DNA of 64,000 bases from CAYSNP01 sp964432485. Lineage in GTDB: Bacteria > Bacillota > Clostridia > Christensenellales > DTU072. Below are positions 26,839 to 35,988 of this stretch, in pieces; positions within the stretch are counted from its first letter, which is position 1; each line of letters starts with the position of its first letter. Made by a program: the position numbers and the translations under genes. The notes below the pieces were generated by a model. It had not been told where the DNA came from. It made no database searches and was given only the letters and a program-made list of their open reading frames with translations. Where the stretch lies: assembly GCA_964432485.1 (NCBI GenBank), contig CAYSNP010000004.1, positions 23,396 through 87,395 of the forward strand, written 5' to 3'.

Positions 26839-28380
26839 ATGAATAGCATAAAACAAGAAAACACTAAGCAAAACTCTGTCCAAAAACTCTCCAATAGGAA
26901 TCTTTTGATGTTTTCATTAGGGACTTTTGGCAGAGATTTTGTCTATTGCTTATTTGCCGCAAATTTAATTAACTTTATATTATATACCAAGCAGTTGACA
27001 GAAGTGCAATTCGGCGCTGTTACCGCTATTATTATCGGCGCAAGGCTGTTTGACGCTTTTAATGACCCTATTATGGGCGGCATTGTAGAAAATACCCGAA
27101 CAAAATGGGGCAAGTTTAAGCCCTGGCAGCTTATTGGCTCAATCACTACGGGGATAGTAATTATAGCGTTATTTACCAATGATTATCAAGGCAGCTCTTT
27201 TGTATGGTTCTTGGGTATTATTTATTTTTTGTTTAGTATTACCTTTACTATGAATGATATTTCTTATTGGGGGATGTTGCCTTCGCTTTCCAGCAATGAG
27301 CACGATAGAAGCAAGCTAACAGCAGTAGCTCAAATAGTAGCAGGCGCAGGCGGAGCTTTGGCAGGTGTAGCTATCCCTCTTTTTACTATTGGCAAATCTG
27401 CAATAGGCGGCAATGCCGTAACAGGATATAAGGTGATTTCAATTGTGTCCGTATTGCTAATGATTGCTTTTCAAATGTTTACTATATTGGGAGTAAAGGA
27501 AAAGCCTTTAGCACCTATCTTAGAGAAAAAGGATAAGCTCACCATAAAGCAAATGTTTACTACATTAGCAAAAAATGACCAGCTAATGTGGATAACAATA
27601 ATAACCTTACTTTTTTGCATAGGCACAGGAGTAGTGGATGGAGGTCTTAACACTACTTATATTTACTTTGAATTTGGTTACGAAGGCTTGCTAATTACCC
27701 TTTTTGGCATCGTGTTTGCGGCGATAAGCGGTGTCTTTACAGTAACTTACCCTTGGATAGAAAAGAAATTCTCCAGAACAAAACTGATATATACAACAGG
27801 CATAGCTTTAATTGTGGGCTATATGCTAATGCTTATTTTTGGATTAATTCTGCCTTCTGGGGCACCAAATACTGCAGCTTGGTATGCCAAATTCATAGTT
27901 ATGGCTTTAATTAATGGTATAGTAGGTTTTGGCAGAGGTTTTTATATGATAATGATTATTTCTATTGCCAATACCGTAGAATATAACGAGTACAAATTCG
28001 GTAAGCGTGAAGAAGGGCTGATTTTTTCCTTGCGTCCTTTTACTGCAAAGCTATCCAGCGCAATTTCTCAAGGATTGGTAACGGTAGTATATATTGTGGC
28101 AGGGGTGCTAACCTATACTAATAAAATTTCTGCATTGGAAAACGAAGCAGCTCAAAACATAATTTCTGAAGAAGTAAAGACGGGTAAAATTAAGGATATT
28201 ATCAGCACTGTTTCTGCAGATGCAAAAAAAATGTTGTTAGTGTGTATGTGCTTGATTTGCATGTCAATTATGGCTGTGGCATTATTTATTTATAAAAAGA
28301 AGTTTACTTTAGACGAAGCTACATACTCAAATATTCTCAGAGAGCTAGAGGCAAGGAGAGCTCAAGAAGAGGATAGCTAA
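26839..28380 (+). CDS. GPH-family sugar:cation symporter (MelB/XylP-like MFS)
   Basis: A 513-residue integral membrane transporter with about 12 hydrophobic segments. The family motif GARLFDAFNDPIMGGIVENTRTKWGKFKPW (about 66-95) is the loop 2-3 signature of glycoside-pentoside-hexuronide symporters, whose Asp residues bind the coupling cation. A second landmark is the NDISYWGMLPSL segment. It should import the glycoside or sugar handled by the divergent operon, together with H+ or Na+. GAGAGGAAA precedes the ATG. A long hydrophilic loop near 460-490 and a charged C-terminus are unremarkable. The gene ends in a clear terminator. Confidence 0.88.
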   Translation: MNSIKQENTKQNSVQKLSNRNLLMFSLGTFGRDFVYCLFAANLINFILYTKQLTEVQFGAVTAIIIGARLFDAFNDPIMGGIVENTRTKWGKFKPWQLIGSITTGIVIIALFTNDYQGSSFVWFLGIIYFLFSITFTMNDISYWGMLPSLSSNEHDRSKLTAVAQIVAGAGGALAGVAIPLFTIGKSAIGGNAVTGYKVISIVSVLLMIAFQMFTILGVKEKPLAPILEKKDKLTIKQMFTTLAKNDQLMWITIITLLFCIGTGVVDGGLNTTYIYFEFGYEGLLITLFGIVFAAISGVFTVTYPWIEKKFSRTKLIYTTGIALIVGYMLMLIFGLILPSGAPNTAAWYAKFIVMALINGIVGFGRGFYMIMIISIANTVEYNEYKFGKREEGLIFSLRPFTAKLSSAISQGLVTVVYIVAGVLTYTNKISALENEAAQNIISEEVKTGKIKDIISTVSADAKKMLLVCMCLICMSIMAVALFIYKKKFTLDEATYSNILRELEARRAQEEDS

Positions 28381-28401
28381 ACTCCAAGCTACTACATTAA
28401 T

Positions 28402-28433
28402 AAGGAAGCCTAAAAAAAGGTTTCCTTTTTTTT
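28402..28433 (+). terminator. Terminator after the GPH transporter
   Basis: 9-bp stem AAGGAAGCC / GGTTTCCTT (one G-U pair) with an A-rich 8-nt loop, then a T run. Part of it (GCCTAAAAAAAGGT, 28408-28421) is repeated at 28444-28457. Confidence 0.75.
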
Positions 28434-28510
28434 ATAATAATTAGCCTAAAAAAAGGTAGCTTATTAAGCTATAAGTGCATATATCCCCTTTTTTTCCGCA
28501 AGATTATAAT

Positions 28511-29044
28511 ATGGATATTTACTCAATAGGCCATTCTACTCATAGCAAGCAGGAGTTTTTATCGATTTTGCATTATTTTTGCATAAAGGTGCTAGTTGAC
28601 GTGCGCTCTTACCCCGGCAGCAGGCATGTCCCTCATTTTAGCAAACAAAGTATGCCTTTTTGGTTAAATGAGCAAGGTATCAGCTACGTGCATATCCCAA
28701 AGTTGGGAGGGCGCAGACGAAAAGGGCAACTGCAAGATTCTTCACTGATAGCGGGCTGGGATAATGAGGCCTTTAAGAACTATTCTGCATACACTTTATC
28801 AGACGAATATGAGCAAGGTTTGCTTGAACTATTATATATTGCTAAGGATAAGCAGGCATGTATAATGTGCGCCGAAAGTGTGCCTTGGCGCTGTCATAGG
28901 ATGTTGATTTCTAATAGTTTAGTGGTAAGGGGAGCTCATGTGCTGCATATAATGGATAAATATAAGGTAGAAGAGCATCAACTGGACAAATACGGTGCAA
29001 AGACCAGCATACAAGGAGAAAGAATAATTTATCCAAAAATTTAG
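28511..29044 (+). CDS. DUF488 family protein
   Basis: A 177-residue protein of the DUF488 family, known only as a conserved domain that is often found near stress or DNA-related genes. Family landmarks are the N-terminal IYSIGHSTHSKQEF, LVDVRSYPGSRHVPHF, YVHIPKLGGRR and the Cys motif IMCAESVPWRCHRMLIS, which may bind a metal. The start at ATG 28511 matches the family N-terminus. There is no ribosome site, and TATAAT (28505-28510) touches the ATG, so translation initiation is unusual or the upstream GTG at 28475 is used. It has no clear operon partner. Confidence 0.8.
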   Translation: MDIYSIGHSTHSKQEFLSILHYFCIKVLVDVRSYPGSRHVPHFSKQSMPFWLNEQGISYVHIPKLGGRRRKGQLQDSSLIAGWDNEAFKNYSAYTLSDEYEQGLLELLYIAKDKQACIMCAESVPWRCHRMLISNSLVVRGAHVLHIMDKYKVEEHQLDKYGAKTSIQGERIIYPKI

Positions 29045-29134
29045 GCTCTTTACCTGTAAAACAATAGTAAAAAAATAATCTTTTGCAGCAATTTATTATA
29101 TAATGGAAAAATAATTATTTTTACGGAGATACAT

Positions 29135-31585
29135 ATGAAGATAGTAATTGTTGGCGGTGTTGCCGGCGGGGCTACTGTTGCGGCACGCCTTAGAAGATTA
29201 AGCGAAGAGTATGAAATAATAATATTAGAACGAGACTCCTATATATCTTATGCCAATTGCGGACTGCCATATTATATTGGCGATGTGATAACTGATAAGG
29301 AAAAACTGGTAGTTCAAACTCCGCAGGCTATGGGGATGCGTTTTAATTTGGATATACGCACAAAGCACGAAGTGCTTAGCATAGATAAAGCTAATAAAAA
29401 GCTGCTTGTAAAGAATCTTGAGAGTGGAGAGGATTACGAGCAAAGCTATGATAAGCTAATTCTTTCTTGCGGAGCAAAACCGCTTAAGCCGCCAATCAAA
29501 GGGCTTGACAGGGCGCAAAATGTCTTTACTTTGCGCAATATTCCTGATACATTTGCAATAAAAGAGTATATTCAAGCTAATAATGTTAAAAAAGCGGCAG
29601 TTATTGGCGGCGGATTTATTGGCGTAGAAATGGCAGAAAATCTGGCTAAGCTAGGCATAGAGGTCAGCTTAATAGAAAAATTGCCTCAGGTTTTAAGGCA
29701 GCTAGACTTCGAAATGGCGCAGTTTGTGCATGCCGAGCTTTGCGGTAACGGCATAGAATTGATTTTGTCAGACCAAGTTGAGGCTTTTGCCGATAAAGGG
29801 CGCACCATAGTGTTAGGAAGCGGCAGAAAAATAGCTTGCGATATGGCTGTGTTGGCCATTGGGATTGCTCCGGATAATATATTGGCAAAATCAGCAGCTC
29901 TCAAGCTGGGCGATTTTGGGCATTTGCAAGTGTCGGAGACTTTTAATACTTTTGATAAGGAAAGCGGAGCTAAAGAGGCGGATATATATGCCATTGGCGA
30001 TATGATAGAGGTAGTCAATCCACTGGATAACAGCACTTATGCTGTAAGTCTTGCTTGGGGAGCAAATAGGCAAGGCAGGCTACTTGCCGACCATATTTTT
30101 GGCAGTAAAATCAAGGCTAGTAAGATTTTAGCTACTAATGTAATAAGCGTCTTTGAGCTTACCGCTGCCGGCACAGGAGCTAATGAGGAAACATTAAAAG
30201 CAAAAGGCATACCTTACAAGGCTATCCATGCGCATCGCTCTAACCATGCCAGCTATTATCCGGGCTCTTTTAATATTTCGCTAAAACTTTTATACGAAGA
30301 AAAGACCGGCAGAATATTAGGTGCGCAAGCAGTAGGCAGGGCAGGTACAGAAAAGCGTATAGATACAATTGCTACGGCAATGCGTTTTGGCGGCACTATT
30401 TTTGAGCTAAGCGATTTGGAGTTTTGCTATGCTCCGCCTTATTCGTCTGCCAAAGACCCCGTCAATATACTAGGCTACATTGGCGAAAATATTGAAGCAG
30501 GCGCATACAAGCCTGTTTACCATTACCAAATTGATGAAATAGCAAAAAATGGTGGCTATATTTTAGATGTCAGGACTCCGATAGAATATAATAATGGCAA
30601 AATTGAGGGCTCTATCAACTTAGAAGTTGACTCTTTGCGGCAAAATATTGATAAGATTACCTTGTCTAAAGACGCTCCTCTTTATGTAACTTGCCAAGTT
30701 GGGCTAAGGGCATATATTGCTATAAAAATCTTAAAAGCGCATGGTTTTACCAATCTTTACAACCTTTCGGGCGGGTATTTAACTTATAAAATGTATCATT
30801 ATCAGCCTATTGTAAATAAAAAGTTAAGACATATAGAAGTCAATGACTTACAGCAAAAGAAAGAAGTAAAAGAAATAGATGTAACAGGTTTGCAATGCCC
30901 GGGTCCGCTAATGGCAACGTATAAAGCGGTAGAAGCACTTGCCACAGGCGAAAAAGTTCGCATTTTAGCTACTGACACCGGTTTTGCCAATGATATTGAA
31001 AATTGGTGTCAAACGAACGGTCATATATTAGAAGGGTTAAAGACTGAGGGTGGCAGAATTGTAGCAACTATTGCAAAAGGCGACGAAAGCAGGGGCATAT
31101 TAGGCGCAATAGATCAAAGGAATGCCACAATTGTAGTATTTAGCGGAGCGCTAGATAAGGTGCTGGCTGCTATGATTATAGCGCAAGGCGCGGCGGCTCA
31201 AGGCAAAAATGTTACCATGTTCTTTACCTTTTGGGGACTTAATGCGCTAAGAAGGTCAGAAAAAGTTAAAGTAAAAAAGAGCGCAATGGAAAAAATGTTT
31301 GGCACTATGATGCCAAAAGGTGCGGACAGACTGCCTTTATCTTCTATGAATATGGCAGGCATGGGAGCAAAAATGATAAAAGGCATTATGAAAAAGAAAA
31401 ATGTGGACTCCTTGCCTCAAATGATAAAGCATGCTCAAGCAGCCGGAGTGCGTATGATAGCTTGTACTATGAGCATGGACCTGATGGGTATCAAAAAAGA
31501 GGAGCTTATAGACAATATTGACTATGCAGGCGTAGCAACTTATATCAGCAAAAATGAAAATGTAGGCACCACTTTATTTATCTAA
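29135..31585 (+). CDS. Four-module CoA-disulfide reductase / rhodanese / TusA / DsrE protein
   Basis: An 816-residue cytoplasmic thiol-handling enzyme. Residues 1-450 are a CoA-disulfide-reductase-type flavoprotein: FAD motif VGGVAGGATVAARLRR, the single redox Cys42 in YANCGLPYY, the NAD motif VIGGGFIGVEMAENLAKLG and the second FAD motif YAIGDMIEV. Next comes a rhodanese domain (about 465-555) with active-site Cys520 in TCQVGLR. A TusA/SirA domain follows (about 570-645) with Cys588 in GLQCPGP. Last is a DsrE/F-like domain (about 655-816) with Cys777 in IACTMSMDLMGI. Sulfur can be passed as persulfide from one Cys to the next, so a role in polysulfide or CoA-persulfide reduction is likely. 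The architecture is known in anaerobic Firmicutes. CGGAGA is the ribosome site. Confidence 0.88.
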   Translation: MKIVIVGGVAGGATVAARLRRLSEEYEIIILERDSYISYANCGLPYYIGDVITDKEKLVVQTPQAMGMRFNLDIRTKHEVLSIDKANKKLLVKNLESGEDYEQSYDKLILSCGAKPLKPPIKGLDRAQNVFTLRNIPDTFAIKEYIQANNVKKAAVIGGGFIGVEMAENLAKLGIEVSLIEKLPQVLRQLDFEMAQFVHAELCGNGIELILSDQVEAFADKGRTIVLGSGRKIACDMAVLAIGIAPDNILAKSAALKLGDFGHLQVSETFNTFDKESGAKEADIYAIGDMIEVVNPLDNSTYAVSLAWGANRQGRLLADHIFGSKIKASKILATNVISVFELTAAGTGANEETLKAKGIPYKAIHAHRSNHASYYPGSFNISLKLLYEEKTGRILGAQAVGRAGTEKRIDTIATAMRFGGTIFELSDLEFCYAPPYSSAKDPVNILGYIGENIEAGAYKPVYHYQIDEIAKNGGYILDVRTPIEYNNGKIEGSINLEVDSLRQNIDKITLSKDAPLYVTCQVGLRAYIAIKILKAHGFTNLYNLSGGYLTYKMYHYQPIVNKKLRHIEVNDLQQKKEVKEIDVTGLQCPGPLMATYKAVEALATGEKVRILATDTGFANDIENWCQTNGHILEGLKTEGGRIVATIAKGDESRGILGAIDQRNATIVVFSGALDKVLAAMIIAQGAAAQGKNVTMFFTFWGLNALRRSEKVKVKKSAMEKMFGTMMPKGADRLPLSSMNMAGMGAKMIKGIMKKKNVDSLPQMIKHAQAAGVRMIACTMSMDLMGIKKEELIDNIDYAGVATYISKNENVGTTLFI

Positions 31586-31604
31586 AAAAAAAAGTGCAAA
31601 AATC

Positions 31605-31637
31605 AACCCTTTGCTAGTTTGGCAAAGGGTTTTTTTG
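31605..31637 (+). terminator. Terminator after the CoA-disulfide reductase fusion
   Basis: 10-bp stem AACCCTTTGC / GCAAAGGGTT with a 7-nt loop and a T run. Confidence 0.85.
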
Positions 31638-31669
31638 TGTAATCTAATAAAAAAAAGAAAATTTGGATG

Positions 31670-31698
31670 TTGATAAATTTGTAAAAATATATTATTAT
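31670..31698 (+). promoter_or_regulatory. Promoter of the InlB-repeat surface protein
   Basis: TTGATA (31670-31675), 17-nt spacer, TATTAT (31693-31698). Predicted start near 31705, leader 29 nt with AAGGAG. Confidence 0.65.
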
Positions 31699-31733
31699 AG
31701 TTTTACTTTACTAAGGAGAAAAATTAATGAGTT

Positions 31734-34220
31734 ATGAAAAAGATGCTAAAAGAACTATATTTTTTTGGACTACTTATTTTATTTACTTTACTGCTTAGCT
31801 TAAATAGCCCATTGTCCATTAATGCATATGCTAATAGCGTTGGCATTATTTTGTATTTGGATAACTTTGAAGGGAATATTAGCATCCACGATGAGTTGTA
31901 CAATAATGATAACGAGTCTTTATATTATATAGAACCTGAAGAAGAGTACAGAGCAGTTTCATCCGATATTTCTGGTTACGAAATTACTTTTTGTATAATG
32001 CCTACCAATCCTTTTATAGAATATCAAGTTCAAATTGCAGAAGGAGAAATCGAATATTTTGCAGGAAATCAATGTTTTGTATGGATAAAAGATGCACCCT
32101 CTTGTAATATTACTCTTGGAGTTAAACAAGAAGAGGAAGCAGAGCCGCCCGCACCGCTTATGCTGATTGTAGAGTTTGATATAGGCGACGGCACAACTTT
32201 AGATGGGGATTTACTAATTCAAGAAGTGGCAGAAGGCGGCTCTGCTATAGAGCCGGATATTATCCCTCCTGAGGGCTATGATTTTCAGGGCTGGGATACT
32301 CCTTTTTCCGATATTTCATCAGATATTGCAGTAAATGGAAAGATTACCATAAAAGCTGAATACAAAATATTAAAGTATCAAGTTAATTACTATACGGAAG
32401 GCGGGCTTTTTTCCACAATTGAGCAAGAATATAACTCTCTTTTAAAATTGCCTCTTAATGACCCTATTATGGAAGGGCATTACCTTTTGCATTGGGAAGA
32501 CGAGAGTCAGATAGCCTACGACGAAACTTATAGAGTAACTGCAGACCTAGCTTTACATGCTGTCTTTAAGCGCAATCAATATACAATTACCTTTTATGAC
32601 GGAGAAGCAGAGTTAGGAGAAAAAGTAGCCCTATTTGGTGATATTATACCCAAAATATTAAATCCGCAAAAGGACGGGTATAGCTTTGAAGGGTGGTATA
32701 CTGATAAGAGTTTTCAAAACAAATTGATTTATACAAGCGATAGCCCCATTGTGGAAGACAATACCGCTATATATGCAAAATTTCAGCTTAATAACATTAT
32801 AATAACTTATAAGGACAACTTGCAAGGGGAGTATCAAACGCTTCAAGCCCCCGCTTTTAGCGTGCTGGTACTTGCCCCTGCCCTTACCATTGGCTATAAG
32901 ATAGCAGTACAAGCAGTAGACTCCCAAGGAGCAGAATATGCAATAGAAAATATGGAGGTAACTTGCTCCTTTTATAATATAGAAATTACTTACACTTACG
33001 AAAAAGATACTTTTTATTTAGCATTTGAATGTGCCCTTTTGCCTAGCATTGCTCCCGATACCATAGAAGCCCTTTTTGAGGAAGCAATTAACTTGCCTAC
33101 TGTAGAAGAATACGGTTACTCCTTTTTAGGTTATTATCAAGACGAGCATTTTTCATTGCCTGCAGAATATATGACAATGCCTTACTCTGCCAATACGGAT
33201 AAGACAACTACTCTATATATTAAGCTGCAAAAAAAGCAATATAATATTACTTTTGACTCTCAAGGCGCTCAAGAGTTTGATACTGTTATAGCAGAGTATA
33301 TGGACAGCATTGACTTAGACGAATACCGTCCAAATAGAGAAAATATGCTATTTTTAGGCTGGTTGGATTCTTTCGGGCAACTGCAAGAGCCTTTTAGCGG
33401 CACTTTTTTAGTAGAAAGAGATACCCTTTTTACTGCAGTCTTTCAAATGATTAAAGAAAACTTTAATATTAGTTTTGTACTGCCAAGTTCCCTTACCTTT
33501 GATTTGCTTGACGGGCAGGAATATGTTATTCCTGTAATATGCCCTGACACAATTACAATTAAGTATAAAGAAACGCCGGACATTCTTCCCGACCCGCAAG
33601 CGGAAGGACATATCTTTTTGGGCTGGTTTACAGATAGGGAGTGTGCCCAAAGCTATACTCCTTTGCCTATTGCTGATGACATTATCCTTTACGGATTATT
33701 CGAAACAGTTACGCTTACAGCAACTTTTTGGTGCCGCAATCAAAAAATTGTCAAGAATGTAGAATATTACTCTCCTATGCCCACGCTGAACCCTTTAGAG
33801 GTGATAAGCGAATACTATACTTTTACAGGTTGGGATAAAACTGTTGACTATATCACCGAGGATATTGAATTTATTGCCCTTTATACCCCTTTATATAATA
33901 TTGTTGTGCTTGATAAGGCCAATCAAATGATAATAAGACCGCACGATTGCAAGCTGGATGCCTTTTTATCCTCTTTGGATTTAGCTCTTGAAGAAGACGA
34001 AGTTTTTTTGGGCTGGAAGCTGGAAGTTTATGACCAAGACACAAATACTTTTGCCTATGTGCCCAATATAGTTAAGACAACTCAATCGGGCATTATAGAC
34101 GAAAAAGATTTAATGCTACTTTGCTCCCTTATAGCTAACTTATTATTGCTTGTATCCCTTATGCTAATCATTATTTCTTTTAAGGTCAAGGCAAAGACAT
34201 TAAAATTGAAAAAGTTTTAA
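31734..34220 (+). CDS. InlB B-repeat (Listeria-Bacteroides repeat) cell-surface protein
   Basis: An 828-residue exported protein. It has an N-terminal signal peptide (KKMLKELYFFGLLILFTLLL, cleavage likely after NAYA) and a C-terminal membrane helix near 790-815 followed by a Lys-rich tail, so it is membrane-anchored rather than LPXTG-anchored. From about residue 140 it holds several degenerate InlB B-repeats, each with a G-Y-x-F-x-G-W pattern (DGYSFEGWYTDKSF, YGYSFLGYYQDEHF, EGHIFLGWFTDREC and others). Such repeats form small beta domains in adhesins and other surface proteins. The best-spaced ATG (31727) is out of frame, and the coding ATG is 15 nt from AAGGAG. Partner or ligand is unknown. 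Confidence 0.78.
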   Translation: MKKMLKELYFFGLLILFTLLLSLNSPLSINAYANSVGIILYLDNFEGNISIHDELYNNDNESLYYIEPEEEYRAVSSDISGYEITFCIMPTNPFIEYQVQIAEGEIEYFAGNQCFVWIKDAPSCNITLGVKQEEEAEPPAPLMLIVEFDIGDGTTLDGDLLIQEVAEGGSAIEPDIIPPEGYDFQGWDTPFSDISSDIAVNGKITIKAEYKILKYQVNYYTEGGLFSTIEQEYNSLLKLPLNDPIMEGHYLLHWEDESQIAYDETYRVTADLALHAVFKRNQYTITFYDGEAELGEKVALFGDIIPKILNPQKDGYSFEGWYTDKSFQNKLIYTSDSPIVEDNTAIYAKFQLNNIIITYKDNLQGEYQTLQAPAFSVLVLAPALTIGYKIAVQAVDSQGAEYAIENMEVTCSFYNIEITYTYEKDTFYLAFECALLPSIAPDTIEALFEEAINLPTVEEYGYSFLGYYQDEHFSLPAEYMTMPYSANTDKTTTLYIKLQKKQYNITFDSQGAQEFDTVIAEYMDSIDLDEYRPNRENMLFLGWLDSFGQLQEPFSGTFLVERDTLFTAVFQMIKENFNISFVLPSSLTFDLLDGQEYVIPVICPDTITIKYKETPDILPDPQAEGHIFLGWFTDRECAQSYTPLPIADDIILYGLFETVTLTATFWCRNQKIVKNVEYYSPMPTLNPLEVISEYYTFTGWDKTVDYITEDIEFIALYTPLYNIVVLDKANQMIIRPHDCKLDAFLSSLDLALEEDEVFLGWKLEVYDQDTNTFAYVPNIVKTTQSGIIDEKDLMLLCSLIANLLLLVSLMLIIISFKVKAKTLKLKKF

Positions 34221-34240
34221 GCTACTCTAAAAGGAAATAA

Positions 34241-34269
34241 TTGATAATACAATAATCTTATTGTATAAT
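34241..34269 (+). promoter_or_regulatory. Promoter of the sulfatase-like gene, 8-nt leader
   Basis: TTGATA (34241-34246), 17-nt spacer, TATAAT (34264-34269). Predicted start 34276 leaves only 8 nt before ATG 34284. Confidence 0.55.
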
Positions 34270-34283
34270 ATTTTGGGGTAGCT

Positions 34284-35981
34284 ATGAATAAGTTTGTTGA
34301 ATTTTATAAAGGCAATAAAAGGGTAGCATTGTTTGCTACTGTCCTTGCAGTATCGATATCACTAATTTTGCTGTTTTTCGGGCTGTCAATGCTTGCTTTT
34401 ATATCCGCTGTTTTGCTTGTACTACTTGCGGCAGCGATGCTGGTAAGCATAGCGGTAAAAGATAAGCTGGCCCTTTTTTTACTTGCGCCTTTTGTAGCCA
34501 TTATCATAGGGCTTTTGATAGCAAATATCTTTTGGGGGGCGGAAAGTTTTGCTAAAAGGCTTTTTTATAACTTAGCCTTTTTAATTGTACCCATTGCAGG
34601 CGTCTACATTTTGTTTAACAATCAACGATTCCCTAAAATAGCAAGTAAAAAATTTACAGCTTTAATTACCCTTTCCGCAGTAAGCGTTGCATGCATAACC
34701 TATGTGTTTATGTTGCCGCTTAGGTATAAACCAAATGTAGCTCCAATGACCAAAGGATACAGCGCATATTTTGCTTCAGAAAAGCAAGCCAAACCCAATG
34801 CCCCTAATGTACTGCTTATCAATACTGATATTGATATAGACTCTTTGCCTTGTTACGGCGGCAATAATGAAACACCTAATATTTGCGCGTTAGCAGAAGA
34901 TGGAATGGTATTTTTGAATTACTTTTCTCAAACTAACAAAGAGTTTGCCTTGCTTACGGGCAGATATCCGGAGCGTGGCGGGCTAAACAATGCGATATAC
35001 CCTACCAAAACTTCGGCTTTATCCCGATATAACAATGCTTTTCTCTCCTCAAACAATGTCAATGGCATTTTAGGAGACGAAATATCTCTCCCCGCAATAT
35101 TACAGGCAGGGGGTTATAGCTGTGGGTGCTTTGGGATATGGAATTTGGGCGATTATGGACAATACTTGCCTACCAAGCATGGATTTGACAATTTTTATGG
35201 CAGTTATTTTGCCGGCAGCTCCTTTGCAATAGTAAATGAAAAAGAGGGAAAAGCAGAACTTATAAGCCGCTCAAAAGATATAGACAGCATAACTATAAAG
35301 GCACAAGAGTATATATCACAAAAGGCCGACACTAAGTTTTTTATAGAATATTCTATGCCCTTGCAGCCTTTTGCAGGCAAAAACAGCGTATCTGCTCAAG
35401 ATATCCTTGCTTTTGATAAGCAAGTGGGCGCACTTATAGATACGCTTAAAACAAAAGACCTATACGATACAACTTTAATAATACTTTCCGGCGGTACGCA
35501 AGATAGCTTTGGCAGGGCGCCTTTTATTGTTACATATATTAATGGCAATCTTAACTCAGGCAATTATGCAGGCAGAGAGCTAACCGCTCCTATTGCAACA
35601 ATAGATGTTTATCCTACTGTACTTAATTTTGCCGGTCTTACCAAACCTAGCGATAGGGAGATAGATGGGGTTGACCTTTACAATTTATTAAAAGCCTTTA
35701 TTTATGGAGATAGCAAACTACATAGTGCACTTTACTTTTTTAAGGGAGGCAAGCCTGTGGCAATATTAAAGAGAGAAAGCATAGACAGCAAGAATTATGA
35801 TTTTCTTTACTACACTAAAGCTGCTAGTAGCAGTCGCACAGAAGCCTTGTTCAATCTTACTTTAGACCGACAGGAAAAAGAAAACCTAGCTACGCAAGAG
35901 CAAAATATAGCCCAATCTTTAAGTGATAACCTTAAAGATTATGCCCGCACCTTTTCAAAAAATAAACGAGGTGCGGCATAA
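34284..35981 (+). CDS. Membrane-anchored sulfatase-family protein lacking catalytic residues (pseudoenzyme)
   Basis: A 565-residue protein with about five N-terminal membrane segments (1-150) and an extracellular sulfatase-fold domain (about 170-530). The fold is recognisable from PNVLLINTD, CYGGN, LLTGRYPERGGL, LPTKHGFDNFYGSYF, IDVYPTVLNFAGL and DGVDL. Each residue that active sulfatases need is changed: the metal pair DD is D-I (182-183), the C/S-x-P-S-R nucleophile site is QTNKE (216-220), GKWHLG is GIWNLG (284-289), and the late metal site SDHG is SGGT (402-405). The domain is otherwise full length without stops, so selection seems to keep it for a non-catalytic role such as binding or scaffolding. 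It lies between a surface adhesin and an ABC transporter. LTA-synthase-like function is unlikely. Confidence 0.8.
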   Translation: MNKFVEFYKGNKRVALFATVLAVSISLILLFFGLSMLAFISAVLLVLLAAAMLVSIAVKDKLALFLLAPFVAIIIGLLIANIFWGAESFAKRLFYNLAFLIVPIAGVYILFNNQRFPKIASKKFTALITLSAVSVACITYVFMLPLRYKPNVAPMTKGYSAYFASEKQAKPNAPNVLLINTDIDIDSLPCYGGNNETPNICALAEDGMVFLNYFSQTNKEFALLTGRYPERGGLNNAIYPTKTSALSRYNNAFLSSNNVNGILGDEISLPAILQAGGYSCGCFGIWNLGDYGQYLPTKHGFDNFYGSYFAGSSFAIVNEKEGKAELISRSKDIDSITIKAQEYISQKADTKFFIEYSMPLQPFAGKNSVSAQDILAFDKQVGALIDTLKTKDLYDTTLIILSGGTQDSFGRAPFIVTYINGNLNSGNYAGRELTAPIATIDVYPTVLNFAGLTKPSDREIDGVDLYNLLKAFIYGDSKLHSALYFFKGGKPVAILKRESIDSKNYDFLYYTKAASSSRTEALFNLTLDRQEKENLATQEQNIAQSLSDNLKDYARTFSKNKRGAA

Positions 35982-35988
35982 GAGTATC

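Noticed and set aside
28505..28516. Promoter -10 box TATAAT directly before the DUF488 ATG as a third leaderless gene
   Set aside because: Transcription would start inside the coding region (near 28517), and the 17-nt upstream position (TATCCC) is no -35 box.
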